A DNA stretch of 64,000 nucleotides from Macrotis lagotis (Eukaryota; Chordata; Mammalia; Peramelemorphia; Peramelidae). This document shows, in pieces, positions 14,308 through 23,420 of this stretch. The DNA lies in NCBI RefSeq assembly GCF_037893015.1, contig NC_133660.1, positions 284,987,078 to 285,051,077 on the forward strand. Reading direction: 5' to 3'. The notes below the pieces were generated by a model. That model saw only the letters and a program-made list of their open reading frames with translations. It did no database searches and had not been told where the DNA came from. The translations under genes and the position numbers were made by a program. Each line of letters opens with the position of its first letter. The first letter of the stretch is position 1.

Positions 14308-17300
14308 TTATAGTTCCCTCTTTAACCCATTCCTGATGAGAATAGGCTTCTAAAACTAACAGTTCTCTTTCCCCCATCAGTTTTTCTCACATTTCATTTA
14401 TATGATAACTTTCTTTATATTTTCCTACACCATTTTCCTTTTTAGAATCCCATTTTACTTGGCCCTACCCCAGTCTTTCCTTTGAATTTCCCAATTATTA
14501 ATAACAATCTTGTACATCCAGTTTACATTTCCACATATAGATGGTAAACAATTAGTCCTTATTGAGTCCCTTGTAATTAGTTTTTGATGTTTATCTTATA
14601 TTTTTCTTGGATCTTGTCTGTCAAATTTTCTGTTAAGTTCAGATCATTTTGCAAAAGAGTCCTGAAAATCTGGCAATACATTAATGACAGTCCATTATGT
14701 AATTCTCATTGTGGCTGTGCCATATCTGAATTGGCTTTTTTTTTTTGTTGCTGTTTATATTTTCTCCTTAATCCAAAGATTTGAGAATTTGCCTGATTTT
14801 CCTGTAGGTATTGTTCCTCAGATTCTTTTCACATGGTGAGGAGTGAAGTTTTTCTAGTACTACTTTCCCCTCTTGTCTACCACTTCAGGACCGTTATTTC
14901 TTGTATTATGGTATCCAGATTCTTCTTATGGTTCTTTTAATCACGATCAACTTTTGTAGTGTGGCCTCTCTTGCCCGGATCCTGAAGGTCTTGGGTTCAA
15001 ATGGTTCTAATCAATCTGTTCAGTTCTTCCTGGCAGGAGATGAGTTCTGGCTTTGTTGGTCTTTGTTGGCAGGTGAAGGAACAGCAGCATGAGGAAATTC
15101 AACTTGTTCGAAATCACATCCGCTCGTGTTTTAACAGTGTCAACTGCTTTCTCCTACCACATCCTGGGCTCAAAGTGGCCACAAACCCGACCTTTGATGG
15201 AAAATTGAGAGGTCTGTGCAGATGAAAGGAATGAATGGTCAGGAAATGTCACTTGGGTTGTTTCTAGTGGATCCTTTTAGAAAAGGCCATGTGACTTTAT
15301 TGGAAGGAACCCCTGCTGACTTTGCTCTGGATGGGCTCAGACTCTGTCCCCATTTCCCCTTCTCTGAGGGTCTTTCCACTGGGAGTGTTGTAACTACAGA
15401 GACATTTCCAACAGGGAGACACAGAAGAGGCTAGGAAAGGGAGGCTAGGTTCAAAAATACTTTGGGTTCTGGGGCAGAGGAGAGAGGATGCCATAGGGAC
15501 CACTGCTTCTGTTACTCTTGAATTCTGGGATCTTTTTTTTTTGACCCTGATTCACCGACAGTAGCACAATGACATTATTGTATTCCAGTTTATCTAACTG
15601 ACTTGGCTTTGTTTCTACCTTTTCTAATGATCCTATTAGTAATGGAGGGTGAGGCTAACTTGTTAGCAGAGGAGCTCAGCAGGGAGCTGGCTACTGTCAC
15701 CAGCTAGGCTGGCATTCAGTGGAAGAGGCAGACCTGGCTCCCTTCAGTAGGGGGCGTTTGCATTCTTTTTTTAAAAAATTAATTTATTTAAGGCAATGGG
15801 GTTAAGTGACTTGCCCAAGGTCACACAGCTAGGCAATTATTAAGTGCCTGAGGCTAAATTTGAACTCAGGTCCTCCTGATTCCTGGGCCTGTGCTCTATC
15901 CACTACACCATCTAGCTTCCCTGGGTGGTTGCATTCTTAAGATCTGCATCCAGATTAGGCTGAAAGTAGAGAAAATGAGTTTGCTAGAATGACCCTTGTC
16001 TTCTTTTTGTCCCTGGAGGAAACTTTTTACCTAGTTGGTAGCTTTTCTGCTCTGGAGAGACCAAGAATTGGTGGTGTGGCCATTTAGACTCAAAGGTCCT
16101 TGGCCTCGGTTCTAGCAAAATATCTGGGGGGCAAAGAGAGCAAAAGCATCCTGCAGTTCTCTGCCAAACATCCAGAGCTTCAGGTAGTGAGTTCTAGCTT
16201 GGGTTGGAGCCAAGAGATCCAGAGCATCTGCTCTGGGGTGGTGGTGGGGACTGGGCAGATGACTTAATCCCCCTTTTCAGACTGAAATGGGGATCAGAAT
16301 GACATTTGTGGTAGTCCTCACTCTTAGTTACTAGTTCTGTAACCCTGGATGAGTCACCTCACCTCTGCCTGCCTCAGGTTCCTCAACTGTAAAGGAGGGA
16401 TCACAATAGTGCCTCCCTCCCAGGCTTATTGTGACAGTCAGATGAGCTAATGTTGGTATAGTGCTTAACCCAGGGCCCAACACAGAGTAGGTGCTTAGTC
16501 AGGAGGTGCTTGTTTCCTCTCTCCCTTCCTCCCCCCCCTTCCTCCCTCTCTCCCTTTTTTCCCTTATCTCATGGGACAGTGGTTTAGAAACTCGAAGCTC
16601 AGGGATAGGGCTTTTCTTTGGGGCAGGGAACATCCAGATGCGGAGGAGGCTCCCTCCCTCAATGAGGGTCAGCACCTCTCTGCACCTTGTCCTCTCCGCT
16701 CAGCCATGAAGCGCTGTCAGTGTGAGCAGTTAGGAGGAGCCTTGTCTTGTGCTGGGAGAGTCTAAAAGGCTTTCGGTGGGGTACAGTCCCCATCTCGTCC
16801 AGGCCCAGAAGCACTGGGGTGGTGGTTGTCACCTAATGGATTTTGCAGAGATCTAGACTTGCTTGTTTTGTTACTCCCTGAGATTGCTCCAACCTTGTGT
16901 TCAAAGATCCTTCCTTAGGTCTTGTACCTGAGAAAGGGAAGGGGGAAGCAAACAAGAGAGGGGAGGCAATGACAGGGAAAGAGGGGATAGTTGGGACCCA
17001 AGGCAGTGCCACTTAACACTCTGTTTCTGTTCCCCTGGACAGACATCTCTCCTGATTTCAAAGATCAATTACGGACACTGATACCTTTGGTGTTAGATGC
17101 AAACAATTTAATGGAGAAGGAGATCAATGGCTCCAAAGTCACCTGTCGGGGTCTGCTGGAGTATTTCAAGGTAATTCCAGGCCTTCCCTCCTGAGTTCTG
17201 GACTTCCATGACTGAGGTGTTTGAGGAGGGACTCAGCCCCAAGTAGCCACGAGGGGGCAGTACTGATCCATGAGACGAGCTCAAAGAGACCACAAAGCAG

Positions 17301-20300
17301 CCTGGGGCCTGGCCATACTTCCCTTGGAGGAAGACATTGATTGGAAGGGTAGGTTCCTGGGTGATGCTCAGACACAGGCAGGGAGAGATTGAGCGAGCAA
17401 GCGGGATCTTCAGGGCTTGGGCTGATGTCCACATTGCTAACTCTCCTGACATGTCCCTGAGTCATGCCTGGGGTGCTGGCAGCTCCCATGATATGGTATG
17501 ATATACCCAGATATGGTATCCCCAGTGTCAAAAAGCCCAGCTCCAACAGGAGCCTAATTTCTGTGTCTGATCTCTTCCCTATTTTTATCCCTAGGTCTAC
17601 ATTAAGATTTACCAAGGAGAAGATCTTCCTCATCCCAAGTCAATGCTTCAGGTAAGTCATTCACTGCCATCCTAAAGAAAGCCTTTTCAATGCTCACTTG
17701 AGTCCCATCATCTTTTTAAGACCAGGGAGCTTGGCTCTCCTTTTCCACAGGGATCTGAGAGGGAGGCTAAGTGCTATTCATTTTTAGGCACATTTCCCAT
17801 CATGGTTCCCTGAGATTTTCTGACTTTGTCTCTACAAATATGTGATATTGGAGTGGTAATTCTGCACTGGGTGCACAGAGTTGGAGGGTATTTGGAGTCA
17901 TGTAGTCTGTCTTCTGAGTCAACCAGATTGGAAAGTCCACCAGAGGTCCTCTAGCCAGAGGAGTCCCTCCTGGGTCAGGTGGGTGGCACCTTCTGGGGGA
18001 GCCCTGGTGAGAGGGAGTTGCTCCTTTTCTCCAGTCAGAATTTTTCCCCTTCTTTCTTCTTCCTCACTCTGCTCTCTGAGACCAGCCTTTCTTCACCACC
18101 CTCATTTTTCTTCTGAGTTTTCCCTTCACCAGACTGTGTCCCTAATTCCTTGACTTATCTGGCCCTCCACTCTGGATATTCACCAGTTTGTTGGAGACTG
18201 GATGACTTGGAAGCGACCAGTGAGGGCTGGTGTAGAGGGACTGATTTCTCTTCCCCAGCTCTGTGATGTCACCGAGGTGGTTCCCTCCCACCAGGGAGAG
18301 ATGCCACTCATCCACGTCTTTTCATTCTGAGTTGTGTAGTTCTTCTCAGGCAGTGGGCTGACACTGACCAGGTACAAATACAAATGGCAATGTGGTCCCT
18401 ACCTCAAGGGGCTCACATTTGAATAGGAGAAGATGGCGCATGAAAGGGAATCTAGCACAGGGCCAAGCAGAGACAGAAAGGAATGAAACTCAGGCTGACC
18501 TGGGCACCTCCTGAAATGGGCAGTGGAATTCCAGGATTGGAAGGAGGCCCAAGAAGTTTGCTATGGGGGTGGCAAGCATCCAATGTGCTATTGGGCCTCT
18601 TCTCTGCAGACTTGGGGGTGCCCCGGCGAACTTTTCCATCATTCTCATGTGATCAGCCTGTCTCATTTCCATAAATCCCGGTTTGTGTCCTGCTGTAGCC
18701 TGCCCACTGCCCACGGAGAACTTGGGTGCTTGCCTTATGGCCTCAACAACATTGGGGGATCAGTATGAAAAAGAAGGGTCTTTGTTTGGGGGAGAGGGTG
18801 CTTCTTCTGCCTGGACAGTGACATCATCATCTGTGTCCATCTGGATCCTGACTGGCTTTCAAGGCCACACTCTTGAGGGGTGTGTGAGTGGATGTGCAGG
18901 GACCCTCCCTATCTCCAAGGAAGCCTTACCCAAAATGAAAGGGGGCCCTTCCAGGGAAGCTTGGAGCCTTTCCAGGGGCATCATGCCAACCAGACCAAAT
19001 GCTTTGGGTCAAGTCAGCTTACGCCAAACCCAGGAGTGGGGCCTGTGTTCCTGATTTGTCATGTGATGGTGAAGATTGGACATTGTGTGCTTGCTAGTCG
19101 ATCAACAGGCATTTTTTGAATGGTTTGTGCCAAGAGAAAGCCTGGCTGTGCCCTCCTGACACCATCATCAAGGGACCCAGGACACCTGCAGACTAATGAT
19201 AACAGTGGGGACGATATCCACAGTAGTAATAAGCATTTATATGGGCTTATTATTTACTAGGCACTGGGAAACCCTTTACAAATATATCTCACTTACTATA
19301 TTTTATTCTCCTGCAATTTTATATAGATGGGATATTGAGCCCATGTTCCTTGTGGTTCCTGATTTTCTTTTGGTCACTTTTTTGGGTCATAAGGAGCAGG
19401 CCCTTTTCTAAGCCTTTGGTTTCTTCTCTAGATACTGGAGAAAATGACCCCTTGATTGGTATGGCAAACTCCATTGATTTTCCCAAAGCCTTTGTTTCCT
19501 CCTTTACTATTTGGGGGGGCAACAGCTTGGGGTCCTCTTCAGGGCAACTTCTCTCCAGCCTGATATCTCCCCCTTTTTTTTAAAGGGTTTTTTTTGCAAG
19601 GCAAATGTGGTTAAGTGGCTTGCCCAAGACCACACAACGAGGTAATTATTATGTGTCTGAGACCGGATTTGAACTCAGTACTTCTGACTCCAGGGCTGGT
19701 GCTCTATCCATTATGCCACCTAGCCACCCCTGATATCTCCTTTTTTGAAGATCATTTCCTTTTATTTTTTTTAATTTTCTTTTTTTTTTTTGCAAGGCAA
19801 ATGGGGTTAAGTGGCTTGCCCAAGGCCACACAGCTAGGTAATTATTAAGTGTCTGAGACCAGATTTGAACTCAGGTACTCCTGACTCCAGGGCCGGTGCT
19901 TTATCCATTGCACCACCTAGCCGCCCCTTGCAGATCATTTTCTAATTGTTCATGTCAGACCTTCTATTTCTCCTAACACATTACTAGTCATTGGATGCTG
20001 CTCCAATGGCCTGGCCTCTTGGGATGCTGACTCTTGTTCTCTCCCAGCTCTGGGTCCCCTGCAGATTTAAGACTTAAGGACCATCTCTCCCCTGATCTAT
20101 GGCATTGATAAAACCCCTAAGCAGTGCCTTTGAGACTCCCAGAGCCCTCAACTGCCAGTGAGGGTCCTCCAATTATTTCTGAGCTGCAGAACTGTTCTGA
20201 TCTCTAGTTTCCATCTCCATCATGATTCAAGTTGAGGTCATGGTCCAAGAACCATTTAGGAAAAGGGAGGGAGGTTCCAATGTACCTCATAACCCCTGAC

Positions 20301-22848
20301 CCAAGAGTGATGTGGCCTAGAATTCAGCTGAGCTCCTCAGCCCTCCCCTCTCAGGTCTCAGTTCACCCTTCTTTTATTGGTGTCCTGCTGTATTTCAGTT
20401 TCAGTTGCTCTGATTCTTCTGGATACATTTCCTTTTTGAAAACCCTGTTCACCTGGACCCAGGAAATTTTGTATTTTTGATAAGCCATTTTTAATTATTA
20501 TGTTTCCCACTTTTAGCACTTTGTGCATTAAAAGTTAGTGTCATTATGAACCAGGCTTTTATTTAAACCATAGACCTGATTTTGTTCAGTTATATAATGC
20601 TCAGAGACTGAACAGAAAGCCCAGTCGCTTCTACATGATCCAACATTTCCCAAGGAACCCAGTGCCCACCTTGCCTCTGAAGTGTTAAATGTACATTCTC
20701 CCCCTTGGCTGCCAAGCTAATAATTCTTGCCAGGTGGTTAGAACGGTGACCCAAGGAGAGTGTGCCATGAATAGATTTACAAAAAGGAGGGTTGACTGGT
20801 TGTTTGTCAGAACAGTATCTTGAGTGGAAGCTTAAAGAGCTCCACCTCGGTTTCCATCAAGTAGGAGACCAGGTTGTTTGTAACAGAAGGAGCCCTGCCC
20901 GTGTACTCTGGAGGTGTAGTCCTGCCACTTCCTCCCCTCCTTGGGCTTGGGTCTGGCAGTTGGGGCTCCTTTCTAGTCATAATTCTAGAACCACCTGATA
21001 GTTCAGTAGACTACCAAGTTTTGGGCTAGTAGAGATAGATGTTGGTCAGTGATGCCAACCCAAGAAGAAAGGTGGGGAAAGGGTTCAGAGAATGGACTGA
21101 AAAGGGAATAGAAGCCGAGGCCCATTTCTGTTCTACCAACAAGTTCTACTAACAACATTGTTAAACTGTAGCTCTGGAAGATGAGTTTGCTCTCCTGACT
21201 GTGGTGGTGGTGGGGAGGCTGGTGGGGGCCTCAACCTGGTTTTGTTTGATGTGACTTAGATATTTTTATTATATGGGTTTTGTTTTTCTTGCTTTTTTTT
21301 TTCTAGGAGGGAAGGGAGAGAAGAAATAAAGACTTATTAATTGAAAAAATAATTTAAAAAGATACCTAACTGCAACTGTGGGCTGGTGTTCCATCAGGAG
21401 TAAAGGAGGCTGGACATTTTCTCTTTGCTTTTTTTTAAAGGCCACTGCTGAAGCCAACAATTTAGCTGCTGTAGCATCTGCCAAGGACTTGTATTACAAT
21501 AACATGGAGAAGGTAGGTGGCATCTGGAGAGGGATGCTGAGCTGGGGGGGAATGTGCTGCTGGGGAGGCTAGGGGACCTCCTCAGAGGTGCCTCCATTTC
21601 CCTCATCAGTAAAAGGAGAATCATGCTTGGGGCTGTGGTGGGGAAATGGGTTGTGATCCTTAGCACTCTTACAGAATGGTGGCGTTATTATTAACCCAAT
21701 TAAAATTGGTGCCATGTTTATGGTGATGACAGTGGCTTGTAGCGGAGGCACAGGTGCCTCTTGGGGGTTCCAAACAGCTGAACGAAGTCGGACCCCGGCT
21801 CTGGTGCCCTGCATGTGCAGCCCACCAGGGTCATGTCTGTTCTCTGCAGGTCTGTGGAGGGGAGAAGCCCTACCTGGCAGCCAGTGCCCTGCAGGAGAAG
21901 CATGCTTGGTTCAGTAAGGAGGCCATGGACCAGTTTAAGAAGAGCAAGAAGATGGGGGGCAAGGACTTCAGCCAGCGGTACCAGAACGAGCTGGAGAAGG
22001 AGATCCAGGACCTGTACCACCACTTCATTCTGCACAACAACAGCAAGAACGTGTTCAGCTCCTTCCGCACACCGGCCGTGCTCTTCACCTTCATCATCCT
22101 GCTCTACCTGAGCTCGGGTTTCACAGGCTTCCTGGGCCTCGAAAGCATCACCCAGCTCTGCAACTGCCTGCTGGGCCTCCTGCTCCTCTCCCTACTGACC
22201 TGGAGCTATGTCCGCTACTCTGGACGGTACCGGGAGGTGGGTGGTGCCATTGACTCCAGCACAGCCTTCGTCCTCGAGCAGGTGAGTAGTGCCACCTGCC
22301 CCTGGTGAGGGTGCTATCTGGGAAAGCCTAGGGTACCACCACCTTCACAGATGCATCCCCCAAAGAGCCCCTCTCTGTTTGTAAAGGTGTATGATTTCTG
22401 TGGACCACTTTTCTCCTTCCACCCTTGCTGACATCAGAATCCATTTGGAGAAGCTTCCCTTAGTTTTGAGTTAATATTGGGTTCAGCTGTAGGACAGAAG
22501 TGGTGTCCTCAGCAGGAATTCCCTGGGCTAAGACTGTTCCCCACAAAGACCCTAACAGCTGGGCTGTGCCCAAGAAGTATCCCTCATCTTGCACAGGTAA
22601 TGAGTGACCAGGCCATTTTTGTCATCACCAGTGAGTGGCTCTGCAGTTAGTGGGGATTCCTGGCTTCTCTCCAGTCCCCTCCTCTTTATGGGTTCTGGAG
22701 GCCTTTGGATAACAGGAGGGGTATTGTCCTTAGGCTTGGGCTTCACTAACTTTAGCGGCCTCAACAGGGTGGCCAGTTGACAGGGGTTCTGGTAGAGATC
22801 AGCTAGCCAGATTTTAGATTGGGGGGTGTGGGGTGTGGTGGTGGTGGT

Positions 22849-22896
<48 letters not shown>

Positions 22897-23420
22897 CCCT
22901 TCCCCCAAAACTTCCAGTGAAGGGGAACCAGTGGAGTACTCCTTTGCCTACTCTTTCCGTTTTTCACCTTTGCTGCCCTACATTGGCAGCTTCCTTGTCT
23001 GCTGCCCCCTGGGGACCCATCCTCTCATCTACCCTGGGTTTCTCAGGGCAGGCTCTGCAGCCAGAGGGCCATCAAGCTCTCTGTGGGAATTGGTGCCTGA
23101 TTTCCTGGGGAGTCCTTATCATGTGGGCCTGGGTGATTTGGGGGACCTTGGATTCTTTGCAGGGGTCACTGGGAGCATGACAGACTTAACTGGCCTGGAC
23201 ATGGCCTGGGACCTGAGTGTGGGGCTGGGCAGCACTTGAATTGGAGTACAGCACCAACTAGGTCCAGAAACACTGTTCCTCCTGACTGTGCTATTCTAAA
23301 CTTGTGTATTCACACTGGGTCAATGGACTTTTGCAGGCTACCTCTTGCATGAGTAATGCCACTCAGGAGAGTGGTGGGTCGGAGTACAGCCTGCCCCTCG
23401 AGCAAAAGAAGTACCAATAA
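3804..23420 (+). CDS. ATL3: Atlastin-3 (ATL3), ER membrane-fusion GTPase; spliced, first coding exon outside the window
   Basis: Atlastins are dynamin-like GTPases of the endoplasmic reticulum that join tubules by homotypic fusion; ATL3 is also known as an ER-phagy receptor. Exons seen, all with GT-AG introns: 3793-4001, 4094-4237, 7975-8079, 9289-9339, 12563-12619, 13370-13462, 15073-15211, 17043-17170, 17595-17651, 21441-21512, 21850-22281, 23337-23420. Joined from the ATG at 3804 they give 519 codons without a stop. Residues: P-loop GAFRKGKS at 46-53, switch region LTGFSWRGG near 82-90, G3 DTQG at 121-124, G4 RD at 192-193, helical middle domain about 265-415, paired membrane segments about 423-444 and 449-469, then a short tail. 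Human ATL3 is 541 residues; the frame stays open from 3804 back to the acceptor, so the true start is probably in an upstream exon. Sequence resembles ATL3 more than ATL1 or ATL2 as I remember them, and the neighbour PLAAT3 agrees. Confidence 0.96.
4094..4237 (+). CDS. ATL3: ATL3 exon: switch I region
   Basis: Acceptor TTATAG, donor AAG|GTAAAG; 48 codons in phase 0, residues 67-114. It contains LTGFSWRGG and [11 protein letters not shown], typical of the atlastin GTPase domain. The intron before it is only 92 bases long. Confidence 0.95.
5986..6150 (+). repeat. tRNA-derived marsupial SINE with target-site duplication
   Basis: GGCGGCTAGGTGGCGTAATGG at left, TTGGGCAAGCCACTTAACCCC and an A-rich tail at right. 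AAGTCTCAATATG occurs at 5974-5986 and again at 6149-6161, a perfect 13-base target-site duplication. Confidence 0.93.
6814..6829 (+). repeat. Poly-C run
   Basis: Sixteen C in a row, ending in CGG. Confidence 0.9.
7176..7341 (-). repeat. tRNA-derived marsupial SINE
   Basis: Antisense copy: T run, TTTTGCAAGGCAAACGGGG, then CCACCTAGCTGTCCCC at right. Close to the consensus. Confidence 0.9.
7975..8079 (+). CDS. ATL3: ATL3 exon: G3 motif
   Basis: Acceptor TTCAG, donor CAG|GTAAGT; 35 codons, residues 115-149. It holds the G3 motif MDTQG and the atlastin run [15 protein letters not shown]. Confidence 0.96.
8405..9280 (-). repeat. Older L1 3' end interrupted by a younger one
   Basis: The outer element covers 8405-8753 and resumes at about 9181-9280 (GTCCATCATAGTTGATCATC). 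Reading order across the gap is that of one L1 3' end, split by the insertion at 8754. Confidence 0.75.
8754..9180 (-). mobile_element. L1 3' fragment nested in an older L1, with target duplication
   Basis: T run followed by AAAGATTTTATTTATTTTGA, CTTCCCTCCCCCCACCC and GAGAGAAATCATATCCTTAA, ending TTCTGGTTCTG. GGAATTG stands immediately before (8754) and again after (9181), fitting a short target-site duplication. 5'-truncated, no coding part. Confidence 0.78.
9289..9339 (+). CDS. ATL3: ATL3 exon: short GTPase exon
   Basis: Acceptor GTTACAG, donor CAG|GTAACT; 17 codons (residues 150-166) reading [17 protein letters not shown], recalled as identical to human ATL3. Confidence 0.95.
9340..12562 (+). 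other. ATL3 intron without genes
   Basis: Mostly unique-looking sequence. A diverged SINE of the kind beginning TTTATTAAGCACCT lies at about 11,583-11,760. Open frames on both strands (for example near 11,576-12,007 minus) are low-complexity and give no recognisable protein. Confidence 0.55.
12563..12619 (+). CDS. ATL3: ATL3 exon: GTPase domain
   Basis: Acceptor TTCAAAG, donor CAG|GTACAT; 19 codons (167-185) containing [12 protein letters not shown], highly conserved in atlastins. Confidence 0.95.
13095..13300 (+). repeat. MIR/THER-type old SINE
   Basis: TTTACAGGGAAGGAAACTGAGG and CAGGGTCACACAATG are the conserved core of this class. In the ATL3 intron just before the G4 exon. Confidence 0.6.
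13370..13462 (+). CDS. ATL3: ATL3 exon: G4 RD motif
   Basis: Acceptor CAATAG, donor CAG|GTAACA; 31 codons (186-216). It contains [13 protein letters not shown]; the Arg-Asp pair is the guanine-specificity G4 motif of this family. Confidence 0.96.
13680..14960. repeat. AT-rich old repeat stretch with a TG microsatellite
   Basis: Dense in T and A with ACACATGTACAT-like runs near 13,900-13,980 and a (TG)n tract at about 14,270-14,305. It looks like decayed LINE sequence but I could not place it in a family. No gene seen. Confidence 0.4.
14270..14305 (+). repeat. (TG)n microsatellite
   Basis: About 18 TG units, uninterrupted. Confidence 0.93.
15073..15211 (+). CDS. ATL3: ATL3 exon: late GTPase domain
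   Basis: Acceptor GGCAG, donor GAG|GTCTGT; 46 codons plus one base, so it ends in phase 1. It encodes the run around [13 protein letters not shown] near the GTPase/linker border. The next exon completes a split Asp codon. Confidence 0.95.
15765..15921 (-). repeat. tRNA-derived marsupial SINE
   Basis: Antisense copy of the SINE: AGGCAATGGGGTTAAGTGAC to CCATCTAGCTTCCC. More diverged than the one at 7176. Confidence 0.87.
16305..16490 (+). repeat. MIR SINE
   Basis: Classic core order: GTAACCCTGGATGAGTCACC, CTGCCTCAGGTTCCTCAACT, GTAAAGGAGGGATCACAATA, then AGATGAGCTAATG. Ancient mammalian repeat. Confidence 0.8.
17043..17170 (+). CDS. ATL3: ATL3 exon: linker and start of the helical middle domain
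   Basis: Acceptor GGACAG, donor AAG|GTAATT; completes codon 263 and adds 42 codons. It contains [20 protein letters not shown], shared with other atlastins. The preceding run is less conserved than in human ATL3. Confidence 0.95.
17595..17651 (+). CDS. ATL3: ATL3 exon: middle domain
   Basis: Acceptor CCCTAG, donor CAG|GTAAGT; 19 codons (306-324) including [14 protein letters not shown]. Confidence 0.95.
19575..19728 (-). repeat. tRNA-derived marsupial SINE with target duplication
   Basis: Antisense SINE flanked by CTGATATCTCC at about 19,559 and at about 19,729. Confidence 0.9.
19776..19926 (-). repeat. tRNA-derived marsupial SINE, second in a cluster
   Basis: Antisense SINE about 50 bases after the previous one; AGATCATTT flanks both sides (near 19,749 and 19,932). 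Confidence 0.9.
21441..21512 (+). CDS. ATL3: ATL3 exon: middle domain
   Basis: Acceptor TTTAAAG, donor AAG|GTAGGT; 24 codons (325-348) including [10 protein letters not shown] and YYNNME. Confidence 0.95.
21850..22281 (+). CDS. ATL3: ATL3 exon: three-helix bundle and both membrane segments
   Basis: Acceptor CTGCAG, donor CAG|GTGAGT; 144 codons (349-492), the largest exon. The first half is charged and helical ([18 protein letters not shown]). Then come two hydrophobic stretches (about 423-444 and 449-469) separated by a very short turn, the hairpin pair that anchors atlastins in the [16 protein letters not shown] follows on the cytosolic side. GC content is clearly higher than in neighbouring exons. 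Confidence 0.96.
22835..22895 (+). repeat. (GGT)n/(TG)n microsatellite in the last ATL3 intron
   Basis: A short GGT run passes into about 23 TG units. The valine/cysteine-rich open frames over it are artefacts of the repeat. Confidence 0.93.
23337..23420 (+). CDS. ATL3: ATL3 last coding exon: C-terminal tail
   Basis: Acceptor TTTTGCAG, 27 codons and stop TAA at 23418-23420. The tail is hydrophilic and begins [10 protein letters not shown]; after that it shows little likeness to the human ATL3 tail as I remember it. The tail is the fast-evolving part of atlastins. Confidence 0.88.
   Translation, partial: ATSCMSNATQESGGSEYSLPLEQKKYQ

Larger units (their letters stand above)
17652..21440 (+). 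other. ATL3 intron without genes
   Basis: Holds two antisense SINEs (19,575-19,728 and 19,776-19,926) and a MIR/THER-like fragment near 19,196-19,330. Otherwise no gene or strong repeat is visible. Confidence 0.55.

Noticed and set aside
21754-22308. 184-codon single-exon reading of the large ATL3 exon
   Set aside because: The first part is intron; the acceptor CTGCAG at 21849 and the donor at 22282 define the true exon.
22826-23239. Valine/cysteine-rich frame in the last ATL3 intron
   Set aside because: Product of the GGT/TG microsatellite running into intron sequence.
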